A stretch of DNA of 15,949 bases from Lachnospiraceae bacterium (GCA_014804495.1 JAAUZS010000156.1:1-15949), one strand, 5' to 3'. Shown: positions 1 through 7,775, numbered from the stretch's first letter. The notes: generated from the sequence alone by a model not told the origin. Translations and numbers: made by a program.

Positions 1-295
1 CATTAAAAACCCACTGTATATCCGGCTTTTTGCGAAGTCTTGTTTGCTCTTCCTGCTCCCCCAAAGCATTCAATGGTTGATTTTGTGTTTGAAGCATAAT
101 ATTCCCAAAGGCTATTTGCTGATTACAAAATCTAACATGGAGTATTATTTTATGTAGTTCTACAGTTATATCATTTTCCGTATAATCCGTATCGACATAA
201 TTATTTAACTGAGATAACGCTTCGGTCATAATTTGCAATATACCACGTTCCCACTGTGCCCATATATTAATAGAATAAAGGCTTGGTCTATTCAT
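1..295 (-). CDS. Partial protein, N-terminal 98 residues; possible PD-(D/E)XK nuclease of the defence module
   Basis: The frame opens with ATG at 295-293 and stays open to the left edge, so only about 98 residues are visible. It is too close to the edge to be seen as a complete gene. Seen: a strong GGAGGTGG ribosome site six bases before the ATG, and an eight-base overlap with the end of the upstream methyltransferase gene. Both say it is real and translationally coupled. The N-terminal half looks helical. Near residues 70-96 there is an NQP stretch, an acidic and Gln-rich segment, then RLRKKPDIQW. A basic run followed by PD-x-x-W in this position resembles the first catalytic Asp of PD-(D/E)XK nucleases, and resembles small uncharacterised proteins I associate with Eco57I-type methyltransferase loci. 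The matching E-x-K would lie beyond the edge, so the nuclease role is inference. It could instead be a specificity or structural subunit. Confidence 0.7.
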   Translation of the reverse strand, partial: MNRPSLYSINIWAQWERGILQIMTEALSQLNNYVDTDYTENDITVELHKIILHVRFCNQQIAFGNIMLQTQNQPLNALGEQEEQTRLRKKPDIQWVFN

Positions 296-3200
296 TCGTA
301 TCCACCTCCAATAATCGTTTATCAGCTATTTTCAGTAAGATAGAATTCAAGTCATCCCATGCTTTACTTGCAGTCCAGTTCCTCTGTTCATCTTTTTTGA
401 TCACCACTATACAGGTTTCCGAAACCCCAACAAATGAACCTTCTATGTAAATATTATCCGTCACTCTTTGCTGGCTCAATTCTTCAAACTTATCTAATGC
501 TGTTTCCCATTCGCTATCATTTTCAAAATCCTCGTCAACGGGCGCACTTTTGTATTTACTCAAAAACAATATTGCTATAAGCCCCTTTGAACGATAAATT
601 CTCCATTCTAACTCTGCATCAATTTCTGATAAATATCCATTTATTGAAGATACAATTTTTTCGATATACTTATATATTGGATGATTTTTTCCCTGCAAGT
701 TTGATTCGACACCGCAAAATCCATCTACAATATCTGGTATTTTCTTCATTGCATAACTATCAGACTTTTTGTAAAATAAATCCAAACCATATGAACACAT
801 ATCCTTTACCAAATCACGTTCATTCTCTGTTAATTGGTATAAATCATAAGTAATCTCATCAATGTCTTCTTTGATTTCCTTAATACTACGCTGATTATTA
901 TTTATCGGTGTAAAAAAAGTAATGTCTTCATACTTTTTAATTTCATCCATGAGCAACGCCAGTTTTTCTACATATTTATTTTCTTTTTTACCCACCAAAC
1001 TCGGAATAGGAAATTGCTTTAACTCATCAAGGTGAATCTCATCATGCCACATTCCCCAACCGCTGCAGGTTAAAAAGAAATAATACTTAGCTACAGAAGA
1101 TAGCAATATAGCACAAATACTTTTCATCAAAGAATCATCCTCATTTTTAATTTTGATGCAATGAATACTGGTTGTAAAAGAAAACGGTTCATTTTCAACC
1201 CTTGCTACAATTTCACCTCTGGTTTCTCCTTTCTTTGATATGCCACGCTTCACAATAATCCTATTGCCTTCAAACATATCAAAACTGCTAAAATTTCTAT
1301 GCATCTCTGTAGGTCTCTCTTCCGTCAGAAATTTATTTATGTCTCCATAAGCAACTAAATTTTCTACTGATAGGCACTTCAATGAAGACACTTTTTCGAC
1401 ACTTTTTGTCTTTCCTTTACCCAGAGTAAATCCCTGCCTAATTACTATCTCTGTATTTTGTATACAGTCTGACAATGAAACATTTGTTTCCAGCTTTTTA
1501 ATCAAATCTAAATCTGAAAGTCTTCCCCACCATAATGTTTTCCATGCATATTTATATTCCAAAAGCTCGCTCTGCCTTATATAATGCATATCAGATTTCC
1601 CTAAAATGATATATTGATACTTTATATTTTCAGAATTCATCTTAACTGACCAATAAGATACATAATTATCATCGGATGGTTCTTTAGGACAGAATAACAC
1701 CGTTGCAAACGGTGCAATCGCATTTTTAAAGAATATATCTCTCGAATGAGCAAAATTAATAATCTGTAATAACGTATTTTGACTTAGCCATTTTTCTCTA
1801 AACGCTCTACTCTGCTGATAACCATTTTTAGAAAATATACCTATTGGAAGCAGTAGCGAAATAAGCCCTTTTTGTTCAACCCATTCTATTGCACGCCAAA
1901 TAAATGCCTGTGAGCATTCTTTATCTCCAATTGGCAATCCCTTTGACATACACCATTCTAAAGCAAATTTATCAGCCTTTTCCCACGGCGGGTTGCCAAT
2001 AATAATATTTACACTACTTTTTTTTGCAAACAAATCTGCTTCATCTGTAAAAGCATCTGCACATAATAAAATGTTCAAAGACGACGACTTAGACTCGTCA
2101 CACTTCAAATTAGGTAAATACTTATTCTTTTTCATTTGCTCCAGAATAGAAGGGGGATCTTGAAAATCGAGAAAAGCAACATATAAACTAAATGCAGCTA
2201 CCCTTAGTGCCTCTTCATTTCGCTCAATACCACGAATTTGGGTTTTTAAAATATTTTTTAATTGTTCATACTTTAATAGCTTTCCTTCATTTTTAATCAT
2301 GTGAAACCTTACAATGCGCTTAAATGATTCCACAAGAAAAACACCCGAACCACAACAAGGGTCGAGAACAATTGGTGATTTCTCTAATATTTCAATCGTA
2401 AGTGTTTGCTTCACCATGAGTTCGACCAAAGATAACGGCGTATAATGTGTCCCTGTATCTTTGCCATTACTTTGTTTATGATAAAATTCTTCGTATAGAT
2501 TACTTATCAGCTCCATAGGAATAATGTCAAATCGATATGCCCAAAAGAATAATCTCAACCGTTCATCAAATATTCCTTGCAAAAAATCTGATATTTTTAT
2601 TAAATGCTCAGGTAGAATAATGCTTTCTTCTATTTCATCAATCGGAAACATATCTCCATTAAAATCCTGTGACAGTTTCTTATATAATGCATATGTAAAT
2701 TCCTTATTTCTTAAGCACTTAATATAATTAACATTTGACTCACTATCCATCATGAGGCAGTTATCTAATGACTGCTCTAAAATTTTTTTCCATTCTCTAT
2801 TCTGTGAAGCCAAATTCTCAAAATATTCATTTGTCAGTATTCCTCTATCCTCTAAATACCGTATAAATATAGAACGTCCCATAATAGAATGGGCATATTT
2901 TACCTTCTCATCATCAAGCCCCATATTCATTAATTCTGCACGTACTTTTTTAATATCATTAATTAATGTGCCATCCGCTTTATTTTTTTTACTTCCTTCG
3001 CTAAGTGTTGCTATTCCTGCCTCAATTTTATTTCGCGAAAGGTTTTGTAATTTCTGCAATATATCATTCGCTGTCTTTACAATTGCAATTGGTTCCGGAA
3101 TGATTTTTTCACCTTTACAAATTTTCATCTGCATTGAAAAATCATATACCCGTAATTCACCATTTATCTCAAAAAAGAAATACTGAGGACGCGCCAAATT

Positions 3201-3464
3201 CCATACATTAATATATGCCTGTTCAAAGTCCTTTTGAACATTAGAAAAACACACCCCAAAAATAACTGCGGGATTGTCTTTGAGAAAAAATACAGAATCA
3301 ATAGAAAAATTTTTTGATTTTTTATTAATTTTGTAACACGAAGACAACCATTCCCCTATATCTAATCTGTCATTTGCCCGCATATTGGAAGACAGTAAAG
3401 AAACTAAGTCGCCCTTATCATACTCCAAAATACTGTATACTTGTTCTAATAAATTGCGTTTCAC
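288..3464 (-). CDS. Eco57I-type N6-adenine DNA methyltransferase (type IIG-like or defence-system MTase), 1058 aa
   Basis: Large class I SAM-dependent adenine-N6 DNA methyltransferase. Seen: THYTPLSLVELM at 339-350 (motif X region), VLDPCCGSGVFLVESF at 366-381 (motif I, SAM binding), RGIERNEEALRVA at 411-423 (motif II region) and IIGNPPW at 488-494 (motif IV, catalytic). Residues about 640-830 probably recognise the target. A further 200 residues of unknown role follow. Residues 54-108 have the outline of a degraded type I/IIG nuclease domain, but the E-x-K position appears lost. It starts with GTG at 3464, with GAGAGGTG five bases upstream. The start of the next gene overlaps its stop by eight bases. 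Methylation is probably intact. Whether the protein cuts DNA itself is doubtful, and a separate nuclease or helicase may lie beyond the window edge. Alternatives are a DISARM- or BREX-like methylase. The text is visibly richer in A/T than the housekeeping genes to its right, which fits horizontal transfer. Confidence 0.88.
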   Translation of the reverse strand: MKRNLLEQVYSILEYDKGDLVSLLSSNMRANDRLDIGEWLSSCYKINKKSKNFSIDSVFFLKDNPAVIFGVCFSNVQKDFEQAYINVWNLARPQYFFFEINGELRVYDFSMQMKICKGEKIIPEPIAIVKTANDILQKLQNLSRNKIEAGIATLSEGSKKNKADGTLINDIKKVRAELMNMGLDDEKVKYAHSIMGRSIFIRYLEDRGILTNEYFENLASQNREWKKILEQSLDNCLMMDSESNVNYIKCLRNKEFTYALYKKLSQDFNGDMFPIDEIEESIILPEHLIKISDFLQGIFDERLRLFFWAYRFDIIPMELISNLYEEFYHKQSNGKDTGTHYTPLSLVELMVKQTLTIEILEKSPIVLDPCCGSGVFLVESFKRIVRFHMIKNEGKLLKYEQLKNILKTQIRGIERNEEALRVAAFSLYVAFLDFQDPPSILEQMKKNKYLPNLKCDESKSSSLNILLCADAFTDEADLFAKKSSVNIIIGNPPWEKADKFALEWCMSKGLPIGDKECSQAFIWRAIEWVEQKGLISLLLPIGIFSKNGYQQSRAFREKWLSQNTLLQIINFAHSRDIFFKNAIAPFATVLFCPKEPSDDNYVSYWSVKMNSENIKYQYIILGKSDMHYIRQSELLEYKYAWKTLWWGRLSDLDLIKKLETNVSLSDCIQNTEIVIRQGFTLGKGKTKSVEKVSSLKCLSVENLVAYGDINKFLTEERPTEMHRNFSSFDMFEGNRIIVKRGISKKGETRGEIVARVENEPFSFTTSIHCIKIKNEDDSLMKSICAILLSSVAKYYFFLTCSGWGMWHDEIHLDELKQFPIPSLVGKKENKYVEKLALLMDEIKKYEDITFFTPINNNQRSIKEIKEDIDEITYDLYQLTENERDLVKDMCSYGLDLFYKKSDSYAMKKIPDIVDGFCGVESNLQGKNHPIYKYIEKIVSSINGYLSEIDAELEWRIYRSKGLIAILFLSKYKSAPVDEDFENDSEWETALDKFEELSQQRVTDNIYIEGSFVGVSETCIVVIKKDEQRNWTASKAWDDLNSILLKIADKRLLEVDTNE
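302..309 (-). promoter_or_regulatory. Ribosome binding site of the partial left-edge gene
   Basis: On the minus strand this reads GGAGGTGG, a near-perfect match to the 16S rRNA 3' end, six bases before the ATG at 295. It lies inside the last codons of the 1058-residue methyltransferase gene. It is the main evidence that the short open frame at the left edge is a true gene start. Confidence 0.75.
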
Positions 3465-3558
3465 AAAAGCACCTCTCTACTAAAATGTTATTTTATCATC
3501 TGCTTCATTTTCATAACATCCAAACATTTATTTATCCGAACAATATTGCCACAAACTT

Positions 3559-4491
3559 TTATCTTGTTTTTTCCATTTCAGAATATAAAACGGATACTTC
3601 TTTCCTCCAGTCATATATCTTACATTGTACTTCTGGATCTTCATTATCTTCCTCTATTTCCTGAAATGACTCAAACAACGACATCTGATGATATTCTTCC
3701 TTCAAAACTCCCATAGGAACCGTTCCCTTTAGTCCATCCATCTGCCAAATATTCCAGCTGATAACATTGGCAATCTTCCTAAGTTCCACTTTATCCGGTT
3801 GTCTGTGCCACTTATTATCCATATAATCTACAAAAGTCATTAGTAAGTTAATTCGCGCAATTAATAGATTATCCCCTTGATATTCATACCCATATACGCT
3901 CTGAAACGCTCGTATAGTCCATTTCATCCATTCTATTTCATCTATTGTATTTTCATTCACGACTCGAAGTTTCCGATCAAGAATCCCAATCCGTTTATGA
4001 ATGTCAATCATTTCTCCTGTTGAAGCATCATATCTTGAAACCAGGTATGGTGCTTCTCCACATGTTATTTCCAATCGCCTAGAATCTATATAATCTTCCC
4101 AAACCTTTCCATCAGGAAACCTTATTTTATCTTCTGTAGAAATCCACTCATGCTCAGCCTGTCTATTAAAAACATCTTTATAACCGAACCATTCTTCATC
4201 ACAAAAGTTATTCATCTTGTTACATATCCAAGCCGGAGTAAATACTTCTGCACTCTTTCTGGTTCGTTGCGTCTGCTGTTCCATATCTTTCGATATTCGC
4301 GGTTGAATCATTCTATAATTCATCTTTTTTAGCTGATTCTCTGTTATCTGACTTTGATCCGTATAAGTCTCACCAAAAGAAGCGTAGGAATCCGTTGCCC
4401 ATATAATATTTTTCTTAGTTGTTTTATCCTGTAAAAGTAATCTTAATGCTATCTGCACTGGATATGAATCCAGCTGGATTAAATCTTCCAA
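3559..4491 (-). CDS. Degenerate DNA methyltransferase-like protein (restriction subunit M-like), 310 aa
   Basis: Resembles the small Clostridial proteins commonly labelled restriction endonuclease subunit M. Seen: AEVFTPAWICNKM at 81-93 resembles motif X, EITCGEAPYLVSRYD at 141-155 occupies the place of motif I, and YGYEYQGDNLLIARINLL at 200-217 resembles the motif II/III strand and helix. After WNIWQMDGL (246-254) a methyltransferase would show NPPY. Here the protein runs through a short acidic linker into CKIYDWRKEVSVLYSE and stops. Motif IV is therefore absent, and catalysis is unlikely. Translation appears to begin at TTG 4491: an in-frame stop lies a few codons upstream, no in-frame ATG precedes it, and AGAGGT sits seven bases before it. 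A nearby ATG at 4496 is out of frame and stops after five codons. It is the first gene of the module, 94 bases before the active-looking methyltransferase. I infer a recognition or regulatory partner rather than an enzyme. Confidence 0.8.
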   Translation of the reverse strand: MEDLIQLDSYPVQIALRLLLQDKTTKKNIIWATDSYASFGETYTDQSQITENQLKKMNYRMIQPRISKDMEQQTQRTRKSAEVFTPAWICNKMNNFCDEEWFGYKDVFNRQAEHEWISTEDKIRFPDGKVWEDYIDSRRLEITCGEAPYLVSRYDASTGEMIDIHKRIGILDRKLRVVNENTIDEIEWMKWTIRAFQSVYGYEYQGDNLLIARINLLMTFVDYMDNKWHRQPDKVELRKIANVISWNIWQMDGLKGTVPMGVLKEEYHQMSLFESFQEIEEDNEDPEVQCKIYDWRKEVSVLYSEMEKTR

Positions 4492-4536
4492 TCCATTTAC
4501 CTCTTCTTATATTTTCTACTCTGTATTTTCTTTTTA

Positions 4537-4565
4537 ATTATGCAGTATTTTTATTGAAAAATCAA
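4537..4565 (-). promoter_or_regulatory. Candidate sigma-A promoter of the defence module
   Basis: On the minus strand TTGATT (4565-4560) and CATAAT (4542-4537) are separated by exactly 17 bases. This lies between the gatB terminator hairpin and the TTG start of the methyltransferase-like gene, which leaves a leader of roughly 35-40 bases. The spacing and both hexamers are good, but the region is A/T-rich, so chance matches are easy. Confidence 0.5.
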
Positions 4566-4589
4566 TAAATTTCATTAGAATATGAAACA

Positions 4590-4609
4590 GGAGCAGATTT
4601 CTCTGCTCC
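4590..4609 (-). terminator. Hairpin after gatB, probable terminator of the aspS-gatCAB operon
   Basis: A perfect eight-base stem, GGAGCAGA with TCTGCTCC, closed by a GAAA tetraloop on the minus strand. It begins six bases after the gatB stop. The sequence after it (TGTTTCATATT) is only moderately U-rich, so it may be a leaky terminator or an mRNA 3' end stabiliser. Confidence 0.6.
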
Positions 4610-4614
4610 ACCTT

Positions 4615-6048
4615 TTACAGTATCTCTTTAAGAATCCGATTAACCATCCCCGGATCCGCCTTCCCCTTCATAGCCTTCATCGTCTGCCCAACCAGAAAAC
4701 CAATCGCTTTCTCTTTCCCATTATGATAATCCTCCACGGACTGCGGATTATTTGCTATCACATCTTCTATCGTTTTGCGAAGCGCGCCTTCATCATTGAC
4801 GGTTTTCAATCCCTTTTCTTCCACATACTTCTCAGGATCGATATCCTGCTCGAACATAACCTCGAAGACCTCTTTGGCTACCGAACTGTTGATTGCCTTA
4901 CTGTCAACGAGTGCAATCAGCTTTGCGAGATTTGCAGGTGAAAAACTTAAATCTTCGGCATCCACTTCTTTCTCTTTCATCAGGCGCATCGTTTCGCCCA
5001 TCAGCCAGTTGGATACTTTCTTAGGCTGATTACAGATAGCTACCGTTTCTTCAAATAAATCAGCCATATGCTTTGCGCCTGTAATAATGTCGATATCATA
5101 ATCGGGAATGCCGTACTCTTCTTTATAACGCGCCATTTTCTCAGTGCGGAACTCAGGCTGCCTCGACTTAATTTCAGCCAGCATTTCTTCGCTTACCACT
5201 ATGGGCGTCAGGTCAGGGTCAGGAAAGTAACGATAGTCCTGGGCGTCTTCCTTGCTCCTCATGGCATAGGATTCACCTTTTGTATCATCCCATCTTCTGG
5301 TTTCCTGTATAACTTCTTTTCCTTCTTCTATCAAATCTATCTGACGCTCTCTTTCGCCCTCGATAGCCCTTGCAATTGCCTTGAAGGAATTCAGATTCTT
5401 CATCTCCGTTCTGGTGCCGAATTCTTCTGCTCCCACCTCGCGCACGGACAGATTGACGTCCGCTCTCATGGAACCTTCCTGCAATTTACAGTCGGAAGCG
5501 CCAAGATACTGGATAATCAGGCGCAGCTTTTCCAGATATGCAATCACTTCCTCCGCGCTTCTCATATCTGGATCTGATACTATTTCAATAAGCGGAACGC
5601 CTGAACGGTTATAATCCACCAAAGAACAATCTTCCCATTCATCATGAATAAGCTTTCCGGCGTCCTCCTCCATGTGAATTTCATGAATTCCGACAGTCTT
5701 CTTTCCGCCTTCCTCAGTCTCAATCTCTACGCCGCCGTTTCTGCAAATCGGCAGATAAAGCTGGGATATCTGATAGTTCTGCGGGTTGTCGGGATAAAAG
5801 TAATTCTTTCGGTCGAATTTACCATACCTTGTAATATCACAGTTTGTTGCAAGTCCGACCGCAATCGCATATTCTAAGACCTGTTTATTTAATACCGGCA
5901 AAGACCCCGGCATACCGGTACATACGGGACAGGTATGTGTATTGGGTTCTCCTCCGAATGCAGTGGAACAGCCACAGAAAATCTTAGTTTTGGTTGCAAG
6001 TTCTACATGAACTTCCAGACCGATGATGGTTTCATACTCTTTTGCCAT
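4615..6048 (-). CDS. gatB: Aspartyl/glutamyl-tRNA(Asn/Gln) amidotransferase subunit B
   Basis: GatB binds misacylated Asp-tRNA(Asn) or Glu-tRNA(Gln), phosphorylates the amino acid side chain with ATP, and takes ammonia from GatA to complete Asn-tRNA or Gln-tRNA. Seen: IIGLEVHVEL near the start, a zinc-type set of four cysteines (C25, C27, C40, C43 counted from the chosen start), the RSGVPLIEIVSDPD stretch typical of the family, and a helical YqeY/GatB tail ending in KADPGMVNRILKEIL. The open frame extends to 6099, but I place the start at 6048. That ATG has AAAGGAGGT eight bases upstream and gives a 477-residue protein beginning MAKEYETIIGLEVH, the normal length. It begins one base after the gatA stop, so translation is probably coupled. 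It is the last gene of the operon and is followed by a hairpin. Confidence 0.97.
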   Translation of the reverse strand: MAKEYETIIGLEVHVELATKTKIFCGCSTAFGGEPNTHTCPVCTGMPGSLPVLNKQVLEYAIAVGLATNCDITRYGKFDRKNYFYPDNPQNYQISQLYLPICRNGGVEIETEEGGKKTVGIHEIHMEEDAGKLIHDEWEDCSLVDYNRSGVPLIEIVSDPDMRSAEEVIAYLEKLRLIIQYLGASDCKLQEGSMRADVNLSVREVGAEEFGTRTEMKNLNSFKAIARAIEGERERQIDLIEEGKEVIQETRRWDDTKGESYAMRSKEDAQDYRYFPDPDLTPIVVSEEMLAEIKSRQPEFRTEKMARYKEEYGIPDYDIDIITGAKHMADLFEETVAICNQPKKVSNWLMGETMRLMKEKEVDAEDLSFSPANLAKLIALVDSKAINSSVAKEVFEVMFEQDIDPEKYVEEKGLKTVNDEGALRKTIEDVIANNPQSVEDYHNGKEKAIGFLVGQTMKAMKGKADPGMVNRILKEIL

Positions 6049-6049
6049 A

Positions 6050-7516
6050 TCAGCGTACCTCCTTTGCTGCAACCGGAAATGATCCTCTTGCCTTTTCATA
6101 GGTGTAAGCTGTCTGAATCAGCTTCTTTTCCTGAAAGCAATCGCCAATCAGCTGTAGACCGATCGGAAGACCAGCCTTGTCTTTTCCGCAGGGCAGGCAG
6201 ATGCCCGGCAGACCTGCAAGATTCACAGCAATAGTATAAATATCTCCCAGATACATTTTAATCGGGTCCGCCAGACTTGCACCAAGCTTAGGCGCAGTCG
6301 TCGGCGCCGCAGGCTCTAAGATTATGTCGAATCTTTCAAAAGCTTCATCAAAAGCCTTCTTAATCAACGCTTTAACTTTCAATGCTTTCAGATAATATGC
6401 GTCATAATATCCAGAACTTAAAACAAATGAACCCAGCATTATGCGCCGTTTTACTTCTTCTCCGAACCCTTCGGAACGGGATTTTTTGTACATATTATGA
6501 AGTCCGGCATAGTCCTTAGTACGATATCCGTACTTGATTCCATCGAAACGCTCAAGATTGGAGCTTGCCTCAGCCGCCGCTATTGTATAATAAGTAGGTA
6601 TCGCATAGTCCACCAGACTTAAATCAAAACGCTCCACGACAGCGCCTCTTTCTTCAAGAGTTTTAGCTGCCTTCAGCACAGCGTCTTTTACCTCGGTATC
6701 CAGTCCCTCACCGAAGTAATCATTCGGGATGCCGATTCTCATTCCTTTCACGTCATCTACTAAAGCTTTCGTGAAATCCGTATCCTTCCTGTCTATAGAA
6801 GTAGAATCTTTCTCATCATGGGACGCAATCGCTTCCAGAATTGCCGCACAGTCTGTTACATCCTGCGCCAGAGGACCTATCTGGTCCAATGAAGAACCAT
6901 AAGCAATCAGTCCGTAGCGGGACACCGTTCCATAAGTAGGCTTCATTCCTACCACACCGCAGAAAGACGCCGGCTGCCTGATCGATCCACCGGTGTCGGA
7001 ACCAAGCGCATAAAAGCACTCGCCTGCTGCCACTGCCGCCGCAGAACCGCCTGAGGAACCTCCCGGCACATGTTCGGGATTCCATGGGTTCTTCGTCACT
7101 CCGAATGCAGATGTCTCCGTAGTGGAACCCATTGCAAACTCGTCCATATTTGTTTTTCCGAGAATCACCGCACCCGCTTTTTGCAGATTCAGCACCGCCT
7201 CGGCAGAATAAGCCGGTACAAAGTTCCCAAGGATTTTGGAAGAACACGTTGTCAGCATTCCTTCCGTACACATGTTATCTTTTATTGCCACCGGCACTCC
7301 CGCCAAAGGAGAGCTAATCTCCCCTGCCTCAATTTTCGCCTGCACTGATTCCGCCTGTGCAAGCGCCGCTTCCTTATCAATCGTCACATAACAGTGATAC
7401 AGCGATTCCTTCTCCTCTATCCTTTCAAGACTCTCCTTTACCGCCTCCACTGCCGTTACCTTTCCTTCTTTAATTGCTGCCGCCAACTCTACCGCAGTCA
7501 TATTAAGTAGACTCAT
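6050..7516 (-). CDS. gatA: Aspartyl/glutamyl-tRNA(Asn/Gln) amidotransferase subunit A (glutaminase subunit)
   Basis: GatA is the amidase-family subunit that hydrolyses glutamine and channels ammonia to GatB. Seen: the complete Ser-cisSer-Lys triad, Lys79 in VAIKDNMCTEG, Ser154 in PGGSSGGSAAAVAAG and Ser178 in GSDTGGSIRQPASF. These fall at the same residue numbers I recall for the Staphylococcus enzyme. The length of 488 residues is normal. The start at 7516 has AAAGGA about 11 bases upstream, a rather long spacing. An ATG seven bases further upstream is out of frame. Its stop is one base from the gatB start. Unlike the tight gatA-gatB junction, it is separated from gatC by 244 bases holding a large palindrome. 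Confidence 0.97.
   Translation of the reverse strand: MSLLNMTAVELAAAIKEGKVTAVEAVKESLERIEEKESLYHCYVTIDKEAALAQAESVQAKIEAGEISSPLAGVPVAIKDNMCTEGMLTTCSSKILGNFVPAYSAEAVLNLQKAGAVILGKTNMDEFAMGSTTETSAFGVTKNPWNPEHVPGGSSGGSAAAVAAGECFYALGSDTGGSIRQPASFCGVVGMKPTYGTVSRYGLIAYGSSLDQIGPLAQDVTDCAAILEAIASHDEKDSTSIDRKDTDFTKALVDDVKGMRIGIPNDYFGEGLDTEVKDAVLKAAKTLEERGAVVERFDLSLVDYAIPTYYTIAAAEASSNLERFDGIKYGYRTKDYAGLHNMYKKSRSEGFGEEVKRRIMLGSFVLSSGYYDAYYLKALKVKALIKKAFDEAFERFDIILEPAAPTTAPKLGASLADPIKMYLGDIYTIAVNLAGLPGICLPCGKDKAGLPIGLQLIGDCFQEKKLIQTAYTYEKARGSFPVAAKEVR
6057..6065 (-). promoter_or_regulatory. Ribosome binding site that fixes the gatB start
   Basis: AAAGGAGGT on the minus strand, eight bases before the ATG at 6048 and inside the last codons of gatA. 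It favours this start over the in-frame ATG at 6099, which would add 17 residues that look unlike GatB. Confidence 0.85.
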
Positions 7517-7585
7517 ACACCATTTATTCCTTTCCTAATCTACTATTCAATATTCGATTCCTAAACTACATATTTCCAAAACCTA

Positions 7586-7721
7586 GTTGTACAATATAAA
7601 CAATATCATAAGCAGGTACTGTGAGGTCGCCGGTACTTAGCGAGGTTCTTTCGAGCTTAGTACCGCTGCGACTGAACTGTAGCACGAGCGTGCCTGCGTT
7701 GATTTGTCTATATTGTACAAC
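7586..7721. repeat. MITE-like palindromic element, 136 bp, between gatC and gatA
   Basis: The two ends form an inverted repeat: 7586-7603 and 7704-7721 match at 17 of 18 positions (outer sequence GTTGTACAATATA). Inside, gcagg (7612-7616) faces cctgc (7693-7697). A central hairpin pairs CGGTACTTAGC (7631-7641) with the region ending TAGTACCG (about 7657), and GCAC-GAGC-GTGC (7682-7693) forms a small side hairpin. The whole insert would fold as a branched structure in RNA of either strand. It has no convincing open frame. Long, imperfect, symmetric ends without coding content are typical of miniature inverted-repeat elements or dispersed palindromic repeats. No clear target duplication adjoins the ends, although AAAACCT occurs at 7578-7584 and again at 7732-7738. 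A copy elsewhere in the genome would settle its nature. Confidence 0.75.
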
Positions 7722-7775
7722 GGACGTCTTGAAAACCTTAATTATGCAATTGACTATCACCTATTCAAACGTCCG
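7721..7775. repeat. Small inverted repeat across the gatC stop codon
   Basis: CGGACGT-c-TTGAA at 7721-7733 pairs with TTCAA-ACGTCCG at 7764-7775, giving 12 base pairs with one bulge and a 30-base loop that contains the gatC stop. One arm is coding (last codons of gatC) and the other abuts the end of the 136-base palindrome. It lacks a U-run, so it is not an intrinsic terminator. It may be a processing or stability hairpin, or chance. Confidence 0.4.

Noticed and set aside
587..3186. Several plus-strand open frames opposite the large methyltransferase gene
   Set aside because: They lie antisense to a gene with clear motifs, lack ribosome sites and domain signals, and are explained by A/T-rich codon use.
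3465..4491. The 310-residue protein as a broken N-terminal fragment of a longer methyltransferase
   Set aside because: The 94 bases after its stop hold no continuation in any frame that I can see, and the end of the protein looks like a defined tail. Sequence error is still possible.
5068..5577. 169-codon plus-strand frame opposite gatB
   Set aside because: It is antisense to strongly conserved GatB sequence. Its composition looks like a mirror of the real gene and no family is recognisable.
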